DNA from: Lachnospiraceae bacterium | GTDB lineage: Bacteria > Bacillota > Clostridia > Lachnospirales > Lachnospiraceae | Reading direction: 5' to 3' | Length of the DNA stretch: 64,000 nt | Assembly (NCBI GenBank): GCA_019423745.1 | Contig: JAHZAV010000002.1 | Location: forward strand, 86,528-150,527 | Shown: positions 35,529-42,611 of the stretch, piece after piece | Numbering within the stretch: position 1 is the stretch's first letter | Layout: each line of letters opens with the position of its first letter | Made by a program: the position numbers and the translations under genes | Notes under the pieces: generated by a model | The model's database searches: none | What the model saw: only the letters and a program-made list of their open reading frames with translations | Told to the model about the DNA's origin: nothing

Positions 35529-36025
35529 CGCATTTCCTCCTCGTCTGATTGTGCCATATTTCTTAAGCTATCTCCTGTCAGGCGATAAACAGTCCACCCT
35601 TCCATTGGTGTTGCATGAAGGGATAAATAAAAATCAATACTTGGTTTATTCCAGTCCAGGCAGGACCATTCCAAACGGCCACACCCCTGCGTAACTGCAA
35701 TCCGCGCCAGCTCCCTAAGAAGGCCTTTCCCATATCCTTTTCCCCGATACTCCGGAAGAACAAATAAATCCTCCAGATAGATACCTGCTCTGCCAAGGAA
35801 AGTAGAAAAATTATAAAAAAACAGGGCAAACCCCACTTCTTTTCCATCCTCTACTGCGAAAAGCACCTCTGCCTTGTTTTTTTCAAAAATCCATTCTTTA
35901 AGAAGCTGCTCTGTTGCCACAACCTGATCAGACATTTTTTCATATTTTGCAAGATTCTTTATAAAAAATAAAATCTTCCCCGTATCTTCCGGGGAAGCAA
36001 ACCGAAATTCCAGCTTTTTCTCCAA
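35525..36025 (-). CDS. GNAT-family N-acetyltransferase
   Basis: This ~166-residue acetyltransferase resembles the diamine/spermidine N1-acetyltransferase-like group: LEFRFASPEDTGKILFFIKNLA at the start, YLEDLFVLPEYRGKGYGKGLLREL, with RGKGYGKGLL forming the acetyl-CoA pyrophosphate loop, and CGRLEWSCLDWNKPSIDFY (shown in part). The acceptor is unknown. A longer frame from ATG 36094 exists, but AGAGGTG precedes the TTG at 36025 by six bases and the domain begins right there. The 3' end overlaps thyA by four bases. Confidence 0.85.
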   Translation of the reverse strand: MEKKLEFRFASPEDTGKILFFIKNLAKYEKMSDQVVATEQLLKEWIFEKNKAEVLFAVEDGKEVGFALFFYNFSTFLGRAGIYLEDLFVLPEYRGKGYGKGLLRELARIAVTQGCGRLEWSCLDWNKPSIDFYLSLHATPMEGWTVYRLTGDSLRNMAQSDEEEMR

Positions 36026-36128
36026 TGTTTTGCACCTCTTTTTCGCGTTTTTCCCACATAGAAACATTATATCAGTTTCTGCCTGGTGGTTCAAGGAAAA
36101 CCCAACAGATGAAATTGAGTTACCGCAG

Positions 36129-36159
36129 CAAAACAGGGCAGGAAAACGCTTTCCCGCCC
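36129..36159 (-). terminator. Terminator of the DUF3793-flavodoxin-DUF2325 operon
   Basis: GGGCGGGAAA and TTTCCTGCCC (minus strand, 36159-36136) form a 10-bp stem with a four-base loop, followed by TGTTTTG. Confidence 0.8.
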
Positions 36160-36176
36160 CATATAAAACACTGATT

Positions 36177-36464
36177 TTAAAACGAATTGCAGCACTCCCT
36201 TAAAATACCATCCAGAGCATTGGCACTGCTGCTGTGAGAACGCTCCACCCGTACATCATAACGTTCCGCCTCCTTCAGAGCGCAGTGTACCATTTTATGG
36301 GCTACTGTAGCAGTAAAAAGAATAATAAGATCTGGACGGCCAATCTGTGTTTTTAGGTTTCCTGCCATTCTCGTAAATACTTTTGCCTTACAGTTATATT
36401 TTTTACAGATTTGTTTATATTGACACTCCATACGCTCATTTCCGCCAATAATCACAACGCTCAT
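36177..36464 (-). CDS. DUF2325 domain-containing protein
   Basis: This 95-residue protein is a member of the DUF2325 family, recognised by its start SVVIIGGNERMECQYKQICK, the central RPDLIILFTATVAHKMVHCA and the ending HSSSANALDGILREC. The fold looks like a small alpha/beta Rossmann-type domain. There are five cysteines (16, 20, 24... counted approximately), but no clean metal motif. Function is unknown. It is the last gene of a three-gene operon flanked by Fur-like boxes and a terminator, and AAAGGAG stands before its ATG. Confidence 0.85.
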   Translation of the reverse strand: MSVVIIGGNERMECQYKQICKKYNCKAKVFTRMAGNLKTQIGRPDLIILFTATVAHKMVHCALKEAERYDVRVERSHSSSANALDGILRECCNSF

Positions 36465-36503
36465 TTCTGCTTCTCCTTTCTGTCCAAATCCTTGTATTTT
36501 CCT

Positions 36504-36938
36504 TTATTTGACTGCTTCCGCCAGTGCTTTTCCTGCATTTTCACATGCCCTCAATGCTTCTTCGCCCGGCGCCTCATTTGCAACCACTCCCGAATCGCCA
36601 ATCAGCACGGCTCCTGCTTCTTTCATACGTTTCTCCCAGATGCGCATCCACTCTCCGTCTCCCCATCCAAATGAACCAAACAGAAGGAGCTTTTTTCCAG
36701 TTACCTTTCCTTCCAGTTTCTGTATAAACGGCTCCATTTCTGTTTCTTCCAACTCTTCTGCACCCATAGACGGACAACCAAGTGCAATCACTTCTCCCTC
36801 TGCAATCTTTGACACATCTGCCTGATCCACAAAAATAATCTCTGCTTCTTCTCCTGCCAGGGCAATTCCCCTTCCAACAGCTTCTGCCATTGTCCGTGTA
36901 TTTCCCGTCCCGCTCCAATATACAACTGCAATACTCAT
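36504..36938 (-). CDS. Flavodoxin
   Basis: This 144-residue short-chain flavodoxin carries one FMN and serves as a low-potential electron carrier, commonly replacing ferredoxin when iron is scarce. The FMN-phosphate loop is VVYWSGTGNTRTMAEAV (residues 5-21), GCPSMGAEELEE gives the first isoalloxazine loop, and FGSFGWGDGEWMRIW the second. AGGAGG precedes the ATG. It is the middle gene of the DUF3793-flavodoxin-DUF2325 operon, and the Fur-like boxes upstream make iron starvation the likely inducer. Confidence 0.95.
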   Translation of the reverse strand: MSIAVVYWSGTGNTRTMAEAVGRGIALAGEEAEIIFVDQADVSKIAEGEVIALGCPSMGAEELEETEMEPFIQKLEGKVTGKKLLLFGSFGWGDGEWMRIWEKRMKEAGAVLIGDSGVVANEAPGEEALRACENAGKALAEAVK

Positions 36939-36981
36939 TTACGAATCCTCCTATCGTGTAAACGTAAAATAAACAGATCTA

Positions 36982-37578
36982 TTAAGCTGCACACATCACA
37001 ATCTCCGCAAAGGTTTTTCCTGCCAACAGCTCTTTTACCGCTTCATTCCTAGCCTTATCATATGCCTGGAATTTTGTTCTTGCCCGCTCCGGATCATGAT
37101 AAACTTTCCAGTAGCCGGACAACAGATAATCTTTTCCATCATTTTGAATAAACCCTTCCACATCTGGAATTGGATAATCGAGAAATATTCCAATCTCATG
37201 TGGAAACGAAATATCTTCCCTAGAATACATGCAGATGCGTTCTGACAAGTGATCCAGCACTTCCTTCACCGTATATTTCCTGTACCCATACGAAGAAAGA
37301 AAATGACGAATTTTTTCAATTCTCATATATTGGGCAAAGGCCTCTTCCCGATACAAAAACACAAGGCAACGTTTCTTTCTCGAAACAAGGATGCGGAAAG
37401 ATATCCCGGCCCCCTCCAGTACAGTTTCCAATCTTGCACAAGCATCCGGAGTTATGTTCATGATCGCCGCAAGTTTTATGCCTTTTAGGAACGGCGCACA
37501 TTGCAGCACAATCTGCGATTGTACTCGCTTCACTTCATCCTTATCTGACAAAAGAAAAGATATCACTTCTACTGGCAT
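36982..37578 (-). CDS. DUF3793 family protein
   Basis: This 198-residue cytosolic protein belongs to DUF3793, recognised by QCAPFLKGIKLAAIMNI at the start, the central FRILVSRKKRCLVFLYR, and the C-terminal block DISFPHEIGIFLDYPIPDVEGFI followed by YLLSGYWKVYHDPERA (parts shown). It has no signal peptide. The family is widespread in Firmicutes and often next to iron/flavodoxin genes, but has no assigned activity. The HEIGIFLDYP motif with conserved His and Asp may be functional. It is the first gene of an operon with a well-formed promoter between two Fur-like boxes, so iron regulation is likely. Confidence 0.85.
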   Translation of the reverse strand: MPVEVISFLLSDKDEVKRVQSQIVLQCAPFLKGIKLAAIMNITPDACARLETVLEGAGISFRILVSRKKRCLVFLYREEAFAQYMRIEKIRHFLSSYGYRKYTVKEVLDHLSERICMYSREDISFPHEIGIFLDYPIPDVEGFIQNDGKDYLLSGYWKVYHDPERARTKFQAYDKARNEAVKELLAGKTFAEIVMCAA

Positions 37579-37593
37579 AACTCCCTCCTTATT

Positions 37594-37673
37594 TGAAATT
37601 GATTATCATTTGCTTTTAATAATATACCATATATATATCACAATATCAATATAATTTTTGATAATCTTTATCA
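37594..37673 (-). promoter_or_regulatory. Promoter flanked by two Fur-like boxes
   Basis: The minus-strand promoter is TTGATA (37649-37644), 17 bases, TATATT (37626-37621). One Fur-like box, TGATAAAGATTATCA (37673-37659), lies upstream of the -35. The other, TGATAATCAATTTCA (37608-37594), lies just past the expected start of transcription. Each matches 13 of 15 positions of the 7-1-7 Fur consensus. Simultaneous occupation would block RNA polymerase. Confidence 0.75.
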
Positions 37674-37677
37674 TTTT

Positions 37678-37707
37678 GCAAAAAAAGACGCCGGAGTTCC
37701 CGACGCC
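37678..37707 (-). terminator. Terminator of folT-marR
   Basis: GGCGTCGG pairs with CCGGCGTC (two G-U pairs) around GAACT (37707-37687), followed by TTTTTTT. On the minus strand it ends the marR transcript. Confidence 0.8.
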
Positions 37708-37762
37708 TTTACTATTCAACATATTTACTCTATTGAAATTTCTCTATGATCTTGATGCCTTT

Positions 37763-38194
37763 TTATGGTTCTGACACATTATACAATACCCGGCTTAACA
37801 TCTTCTGCAAAGCCTGAACTTCTTTTTTGGACATTCCGATCGTAAGCTGTTTATCAATTTTCTTTCGGTCCGCCTCCATTCTTTTTTGTATATCATAGGC
37901 TTTCTCCGTGAGATAAATATTTTTACAACGCTTATCTTTTGTACTTGGAACAATCAGAATAAATCCCTTTTCATCCAGTCTTTTCAGTAACCCTGTCACC
38001 GTAGGATTTTTCAGGCTTAACGCTTTTTCCACATCCTTCTGATTTATCTCTTCTTTTCTGCTGTGAAACAGGTAATCCAGCACTGCACACTGAGATGCTG
38101 TAATCCCCAGTGTACGAAGTCTATTGTTAAAATCCTTCTCATATACATTGTTAATCTGCTTGAACAAAAAACCGATGGGGAGCCGTTCCTGCAT
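37763..38194 (-). CDS. MarR-family transcriptional regulator
   Basis: This ~143-residue winged-helix dimer has the MarR core: ITASQCAVLDYLFHSRKEEINQKDVEKAL (N-terminal helices), VTGLLKRLDEKGFILIVPSTKDKRCKNIYL with the DxRxK-like wing, and a helical C-terminus for dimerisation. The ligand is unknown. ATG 38194 with GAGAGG upstream is chosen over the TTG three bases before. It lies 15 nt after folT in the same transcript, so it is formed from the THF-riboswitch-controlled message. Whether it feeds back on folate transport is not evident. Confidence 0.88.
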   Translation of the reverse strand: MQERLPIGFLFKQINNVYEKDFNNRLRTLGITASQCAVLDYLFHSRKEEINQKDVEKALSLKNPTVTGLLKRLDEKGFILIVPSTKDKRCKNIYLTEKAYDIQKRMEADRKKIDKQLTIGMSKKEVQALQKMLSRVLYNVSEP

Positions 38195-38209
38195 CAAATC
38201 ATCCTCTCT

Positions 38210-38773
38210 TTATCTGGCTGGTTTTGCAAATACAGAAAACACCTGCGTCCTTCCCAGAACCTTGGTAACTGTAAAAAACAGTACAACATCTATCGGAAGT
38301 AAAATGGCTTCTTTTATAATTCTGGCTGGAATAAGCACAGCAAATGTATTTCCATAAAGTACTGTAAGCCAATACGTATTTAAAAGTAAATTAACTAAAA
38401 TTGTCACAAGAGTATTTGCTATAATAATTCTTTTCAGACTCACTGGCCTTTTATAAAGTACAAGTCCATAAATGAGACCTCCCGCCAATCCACTTATAGT
38501 AAAACCAGGGAAAAACGCTCCTGTAGGCTTTACTATATATTTGGCAATATCCGCAACAGCCCCCATAAATCCGCCTGCTACCGGTCCGAACAGCATACCT
38601 GTCAACTCATTTGGAATAAATGCAAATCCTATCTTCAGATAGTCTCCTATCTGAACGGTTGCATAGAATCCAAGTACAACAGCCAGGGCAAGCAACATTG
38701 CCATTACTGCAAGTTTTCTCACATCCTGAAATTCATGAAGAGAGTCTGTAAATAGTTTCTTAATTTTTTTCAT
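38210..38773 (-). CDS. folT: Folate ECF transporter S component (FolT)
   Basis: This ~187-residue S component of an energy-coupling-factor transporter captures folate and associates with shared A/A'/T modules that are not in this window. It has six hydrophobic helices, with AVMAMLLALAVVLGFYATVQIG first and FIPNELTGMLFGPVAGGFMGAVADIAKYIV in the middle, a pattern of folate-type S components. GAFFPGFTISGLAGGLIYGLV follows. ATG 38773 has AAGGAGG. A THF riboswitch directly upstream supports folate as the ligand. An in-frame ATG at 38914 would run through the riboswitch and is rejected. Confidence 0.93.
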   Translation of the reverse strand: MKKIKKLFTDSLHEFQDVRKLAVMAMLLALAVVLGFYATVQIGDYLKIGFAFIPNELTGMLFGPVAGGFMGAVADIAKYIVKPTGAFFPGFTISGLAGGLIYGLVLYKRPVSLKRIIIANTLVTILVNLLLNTYWLTVLYGNTFAVLIPARIIKEAILLPIDVVLFFTVTKVLGRTQVFSVFAKPAR

Positions 38774-38774
38774 A

Positions 38775-38829
38775 AAAAATACCTCCTTTTCGCAGTAGTC
38801 CTTTAAGCTACCCATAAGCAGGTATTTCT
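38775..38829 (-). promoter_or_regulatory. Shine-Dalgarno sequestering helix of folT leader
   Basis: AGAAATACCT (38829-38820) is complementary over 10 bases, with one G-U pair, to AGGTATTTTT (38784-38775), which includes the folT ribosome binding site GGAGG. A small stem GTAG/CTAC lies inside the loop. This is the likely expression platform of the THF riboswitch, acting on translation initiation. No terminator-type U-run is present. Confidence 0.65.
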
Positions 38830-38840
38830 GTCTATGTGTA

Positions 38841-38939
38841 GCAGCGGGATGCGAAATATGTACCGCAAGCATTTTGCTTTTCGTCCTGTTGGCAACTCCC
38901 CGTCCAACTGGCACTTAACGCACACATTCCTACTCTGCT
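38841..38939 (-). ncRNA. THF (tetrahydrofolate) riboswitch
   Basis: On the minus strand the conserved segments GCAGAGTAGG, GCGTTAAGTGCC, GGGGAGTTGCC, GACGAA, CGGTA and CATCCCGCTGC occur in the order of the THF-I riboswitch, with the closing helix GCAG/CTGC. It is preceded by a strong promoter and lies about 70 bases before the folT ATG. Binding of tetrahydrofolate derivatives is expected to reduce folT-marR expression. Confidence 0.93.
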
Positions 38940-38995
38940 TTCCATTTTTCTTATTTAGTCCGATTTAAATTAGGACCTTTTCCTGTTTCTACTCT

Positions 38996-39025
38996 AATAT
39001 ACTTCCTCTTATAAAACAATGTCAA
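38996..39025 (-). promoter_or_regulatory. SigA promoter of the folT riboswitch transcript
   Basis: TTGACA (39025-39020), 18 bases, TATATT (39001-38996) on the minus strand. The start of transcription would be about 50 bases before the riboswitch aptamer. Confidence 0.8.
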
Positions 39026-39066
39026 GATGAATTACCTTTTTAATTGTCTATTCATCAAAAAACTTG

Positions 39067-40353
39067 CTAGTATTCCCGGAGCACACTGCTTATCTCATAT
39101 ACAACATCAAGCTTTTTCAGATCATCCAGCGCATTCGCCATATGATACTCCTTTACTGCTTCTGTCCCTATGACAAGTTCAGCCATTTCACTCTTAATCA
39201 TTTTTTGCACTACCTTGGAGATACTGACTTTGTGAATAGCAAGTTCTCCTGCAATGGATGCCAGAACACCTGGCTTATTCATTACCTGCATTCGGATGAA
39301 AAACTTATTTTTGATATCTCCTGGTTTTTTTACCTGTGTTTTTCGATAGCAGGTACATCCAATTCTTCCCGAACATCCATACTGCATATTTCGCATGATA
39401 TCAATAACATCTCCCACAACAGCACTGGCTGTAGGAAACTCACCTGCTCCCCGCCCATAAAACATCACATCATCTACAGCATCTCCATGTACAAACACTG
39501 CATTAAAAGAATCTCTTACTGTAGCAAGCGGGTGATCTCTGGAAATCAGCATAGGATAGACCGCCACTTCGATTTGTCCGTCACGCTGCCGTGCAATTCC
39601 CAATAATTTAATTACACTATCAAATTCCTTTGCATACTTAATATCTCTTGCAGTGATTTTCGTAATTCCTTCCGTGTATACATCATCAAACACAACTCTG
39701 GAATGAAAAGCAGTGGAGGCAAGAATCGCTACCTTTCTTCCTGCATCCAGCCCCTGTATATCTGCTGTAGGATCTGCTTCCGCATAACCAAGCTCTGTCG
39801 CCTGATTTAAAGCCTCCTGAAATTCCATATTATCTTCAAACATGCGAGTCAGGATATAGTTGGTTGTTCCATTGACAATTCCTACGGCATCTGATATTTC
39901 ATTTCCTGCCAGGCACTGTTTGAGAGGACGAATAATCGGAATTCCTCCTGCTACTGCTGCTTCAAAAAGAAAATCCACTCCGTTTTCGGCAGCAGCTTCA
40001 TATAACTCCGCTCCATGAACCGCTATCAGGTCTTTATTTGCTGTAACCACACTCTTTCCCGCACGCATTGCTTCCAGAATAATCGTTTTAGCTGGTTCAA
40101 TTCCTCCCATCACTTCAATAATAACAGATATTTCCTCGTTTTCCGTGAGATCCCTGTAATTATCTGTCAGAAGATTTTCATCTACTCCCTCTCTTTTCTT
40201 TGAGGTATTATGCACAAGAATACCTGCAATCTGTAAAAAAGCTCCTGTTTTTTTCTCCAATTCGTCCTTCTGTCTTTCCAGAAGCTTGTAGACTCCACTT
40301 CCTACTGTTCCAAGGCCAAGAAGCCCTGCTTTGATTATCTTTTGTTCTGCCAT
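39067..40353 (-). CDS. hom: Homoserine dehydrogenase
   Basis: This ~428-residue enzyme reduces aspartate-4-semialdehyde to homoserine, the branch point to threonine and methionine. The dinucleotide-binding motif is GLLGLGTVGSGVYKLLE (about 10-26), then VIEVMGGIEPAKTIILEAM, VTANKDLIAVHGAEL and the catalytic domain with GIVNGTTNYILTRM and EADPTADIQGLDAGRKVAIL. The last ~75 residues are an ACT domain (KPGVLASIAGELAIHKVSI), indicating feedback control by threonine. The frame runs upstream to 40437, but ATG 40353 has GGAGGGATCAT before it. Homoserine kinase and threonine synthase are not adjacent. Confidence 0.96.
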   Translation of the reverse strand: MAEQKIIKAGLLGLGTVGSGVYKLLERQKDELEKKTGAFLQIAGILVHNTSKKREGVDENLLTDNYRDLTENEEISVIIEVMGGIEPAKTIILEAMRAGKSVVTANKDLIAVHGAELYEAAAENGVDFLFEAAVAGGIPIIRPLKQCLAGNEISDAVGIVNGTTNYILTRMFEDNMEFQEALNQATELGYAEADPTADIQGLDAGRKVAILASTAFHSRVVFDDVYTEGITKITARDIKYAKEFDSVIKLLGIARQRDGQIEVAVYPMLISRDHPLATVRDSFNAVFVHGDAVDDVMFYGRGAGEFPTASAVVGDVIDIMRNMQYGCSGRIGCTCYRKTQVKKPGDIKNKFFIRMQVMNKPGVLASIAGELAIHKVSISKVVQKMIKSEMAELVIGTEAVKEYHMANALDDLKKLDVVYEISSVLREY

Positions 40354-40469
40354 ATGATCCCTCCGTTTCATGCCGTAAAGTATATCATAGTTATTAGGGT
40401 TCTTCCAGAATAAATAAATCATTAACATAGTTATCAAAATGAAAGCAAAACATTTTATACCGCAACGAC

Positions 40470-40520
40470 AAAAAAGCTATTAAAACCATTATCTTCAGAT
40501 AATCATTTTAATAGCTTTAA
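40470..40520 (-). terminator. Terminator of the tRNA-Gly gene
   Basis: AAGCTATTAAAA and TTTTAATAGCTT enclose a second stem ATTATC/GATAAT, and the minus strand ends with TTTTTTG. The stem starts four bases after the tRNA 3' end. Confidence 0.85.
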
Positions 40521-40522
40521 AG

Positions 40523-40595
40523 AGCGACAGACGGGGCTCGAACCCGCGACCCCGACCTTGGCAAGGTCGTACTCTACCAACTGAGCCACTGTCGC
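40523..40595 (-). tRNA. tRNA-Gly (anticodon GCC)
   Basis: The minus strand folds as a full cloverleaf: acceptor GCGACAG/CTGTCGC, D-arm GCTC/GAGT with AGTTGGTA, anticodon stem CGACC/GGTCG with loop TTGCCAA, and T-arm GCGGG-TTCGAAC-CCCGT. The anticodon is GCC. The discriminator base is U, as expected for bacterial tRNA-Gly. The CCA end is not encoded. The region 40354-40469 upstream of hom holds nothing else I can support. Confidence 0.97.
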
Positions 40596-40732
40596 ATATC
40601 TTGTAGTTTGTGTTCATCAGAACAATACATAATATACTACATGATGTTTTGTTTGTCAACACTTTTTTCAACTTTTTTAAATTTATTTTTTCTGTTTTAT
40701 TAGTCTGACAAAATAACGGATTAAGGAACCAT

Positions 40733-40779
40733 AAAAACTATCCTGACAGGCGCTGTTGATTTTATACAGCACCTGCCAG
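40733..40779 (-). terminator. Terminator of the hemZ-hisS-aspS unit
   Basis: CTGGCAGGTGCTGT and ACAGCGCCTGTCAG (minus strand, 40779-40743) pair over 14 bases with two mismatches or wobbles, followed by GATAGTTTTT. It is 20 bases downstream of aspS. Confidence 0.8.
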
Positions 40780-40798
40780 ATGTTTCTTATTTTTCTAT

Positions 40799-42595
40799 TT
40801 ATTTCGACTCCTCTTCCTGAGTAATCTGAAGCCCAAGTTCATCCAGTTGCTTCTGATCTACAGGGGTCGGCGCCTCTGTCATAAGATCTGATGCATCTTT
40901 CACTTTAGGGAAGGCAATTACATCACGAATACTGTCTTCTTTAGCCATCAGCATCACAAGTCGATCCAGACCATATGCAAGTCCTGCATGAGGCGGTACA
41001 CCATATTTAAACGCATTTAACAGGAATCCAAACTGCTCCTGAGCCTGTTCAGGAGTAAAGCCCAGTACTTCAAACATTTTACTTTGAATTTCCTGATTAA
41101 AGATACGCACACTTCCCCCACCAATTTCATTTCCATTCAGAACAATGTCATAGGCTTTAGCACGAACCCTTCCTGGTTCTGTATCTATATACTGCAGATC
41201 TTCTTCCATCGGCATAGTAAAAGGATGATGCATTGCTGTATAACGGTTTTGCTCCTCACTCCATTCAAGAAGCGGGAATTCCGTAATCCAGATAAATTTA
41301 TACTCATTTTTATCCAGCAACTCCATCTGGCGGGCCAGCTCAAGACGCAGATTTCCAAGTACATCCCAGACAACTTTATTTTTATCTGCCGCAAACAAAA
41401 GGAGATCTCCATTCTCTCCTTTCATTGCCTCAATCAGAGAAGCCATTTCTTCCTCTTTCATAAATTTAGCAAAAGAGGATTTTACAGTTCCATCTTCCTG
41501 AATAGCAATATATGCAAGGCCTTTTGCACCGAAATCCTTAGCAAAATCTACAAGTTTATCAATTTTCTTTCTCGGCATTGCCCCCTGCCCTTTGGCATTA
41601 ATGCCGCGAACTGTGCCGCCTGCTTCAATCGCACCTTTAAATACGACAAACTCACAATTTCTTACAACCTCTGTTACATCCTGAAGTTCCATACCGAAAC
41701 GGATATCCGGTTTATCAGAGCCAAAGCGATCCATAGCCTCCTGCCATGTCATTCTTGGAATCGGCAGAGAAACTTCCACTCCCAGCACTTCATGGAACAG
41801 TTTTTTAAGAAGTCTTTCATTTACATCAATTACATCATCTACATCAACAAAAGAAAGTTCCATATCAATCTGCGTGAATTCAGGCTGCCTGTCTGCGCGG
41901 AGATCCTCATCGCGGAAACATTTTGCGAGCTGGAAATAACGATCACATCCTGAGCACATTAAAAGCTGCTTAAACAGCTGTGGTGACTGTGGAAGTGCAT
42001 AAAAATGTCCATGATGAATTCGGCTGGGTACAAGATAATCTCTTGCTCCTTCTGGCGTGCTTCCCACAAGAACAGGAGTTTCTATTTCCAGGAAGCCTTC
42101 CTCTGCCAGAAACTGTCTTGTCAATGTTGCCACCTTACTTCTCATGAGAAGGTTTCTTTGCATGTCCGGTCTTCTAAGGTCAAGATAACGATATTTCAGA
42201 CGTACCTCTTCCTTCGTTTTAGAATTTTCTTCTACCTGAAACGGAGGTGTTTCCGCTTCTGACAAAATACGCAGTTCTTCTGGAATAATCTCAATCTCTC
42301 CTGTAGAAATATTTTCATTCACAGCCCCTGAACGCTTCTCCACTTTTCCAACAATTGCCACTACATATTCTGCACGAAGCTTTGCTGCTTTCTCCAAAAG
42401 CGATGCATCTGTCTTTCCTTCCTCAAATACAGCCTGAATGATTCCGGAACGGTCTCGCACATCAACAAAAACCAGTCCTCCTTTGTTTCTGTTTTTCTGA
42501 ACCCATCCCATTACGGTAACTGTCTCCCCGATTTGTGCTGCGGATAATTCCCCACAGCGGTGAGTTCTTTTTAAACCCTGCATTGATTCTGCCAT
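40799..42595 (-). CDS. aspS: Aspartyl-tRNA synthetase
   Basis: This class II synthetase charges tRNA-Asp, 598 residues. The N-terminal OB anticodon domain (about 1-110) contains GWVQKNRNKGGLVFVDVRDRSG. Motif 1 follows at FLEIETPVLVGSTPEGARDYLVPSR, motif 2 at FRDEDLRADRQPEFTQIDMEL (core FRDEDLRADRQPEF), and motif 3 at GLAYGLDRLVMLM. The GAD insertion domain (about 290-400) marks the bacterial long form. Whether it also charges tRNA-Asn is not clear from sequence alone. It is the last gene of the recJ-to-aspS series, 16 nt after hisS. Confidence 0.98.
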   Translation of the reverse strand: MAESMQGLKRTHRCGELSAAQIGETVTVMGWVQKNRNKGGLVFVDVRDRSGIIQAVFEEGKTDASLLEKAAKLRAEYVVAIVGKVEKRSGAVNENISTGEIEIIPEELRILSEAETPPFQVEENSKTKEEVRLKYRYLDLRRPDMQRNLLMRSKVATLTRQFLAEEGFLEIETPVLVGSTPEGARDYLVPSRIHHGHFYALPQSPQLFKQLLMCSGCDRYFQLAKCFRDEDLRADRQPEFTQIDMELSFVDVDDVIDVNERLLKKLFHEVLGVEVSLPIPRMTWQEAMDRFGSDKPDIRFGMELQDVTEVVRNCEFVVFKGAIEAGGTVRGINAKGQGAMPRKKIDKLVDFAKDFGAKGLAYIAIQEDGTVKSSFAKFMKEEEMASLIEAMKGENGDLLLFAADKNKVVWDVLGNLRLELARQMELLDKNEYKFIWITEFPLLEWSEEQNRYTAMHHPFTMPMEEDLQYIDTEPGRVRAKAYDIVLNGNEIGGGSVRIFNQEIQSKMFEVLGFTPEQAQEQFGFLLNAFKYGVPPHAGLAYGLDRLVMLMAKEDSIRDVIAFPKVKDASDLMTEAPTPVDQKQLDELGLQITQEEESK

Positions 42596-42611
42596 TTTCT
42601 TTCTCCTCCTG

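Noticed and set aside
38774..38914. An N-terminal extension of FolT to an upstream ATG
   Set aside because: The extension would be translated from the THF riboswitch and bypass the strong AAGGAGG/ATG at 38773.
41084..41953. A 289-codon open frame opposite aspS
   Set aside because: The composition is that of an antisense shadow (Ile/Phe/His-rich), with no start signal, and aspS is intact on the other strand.
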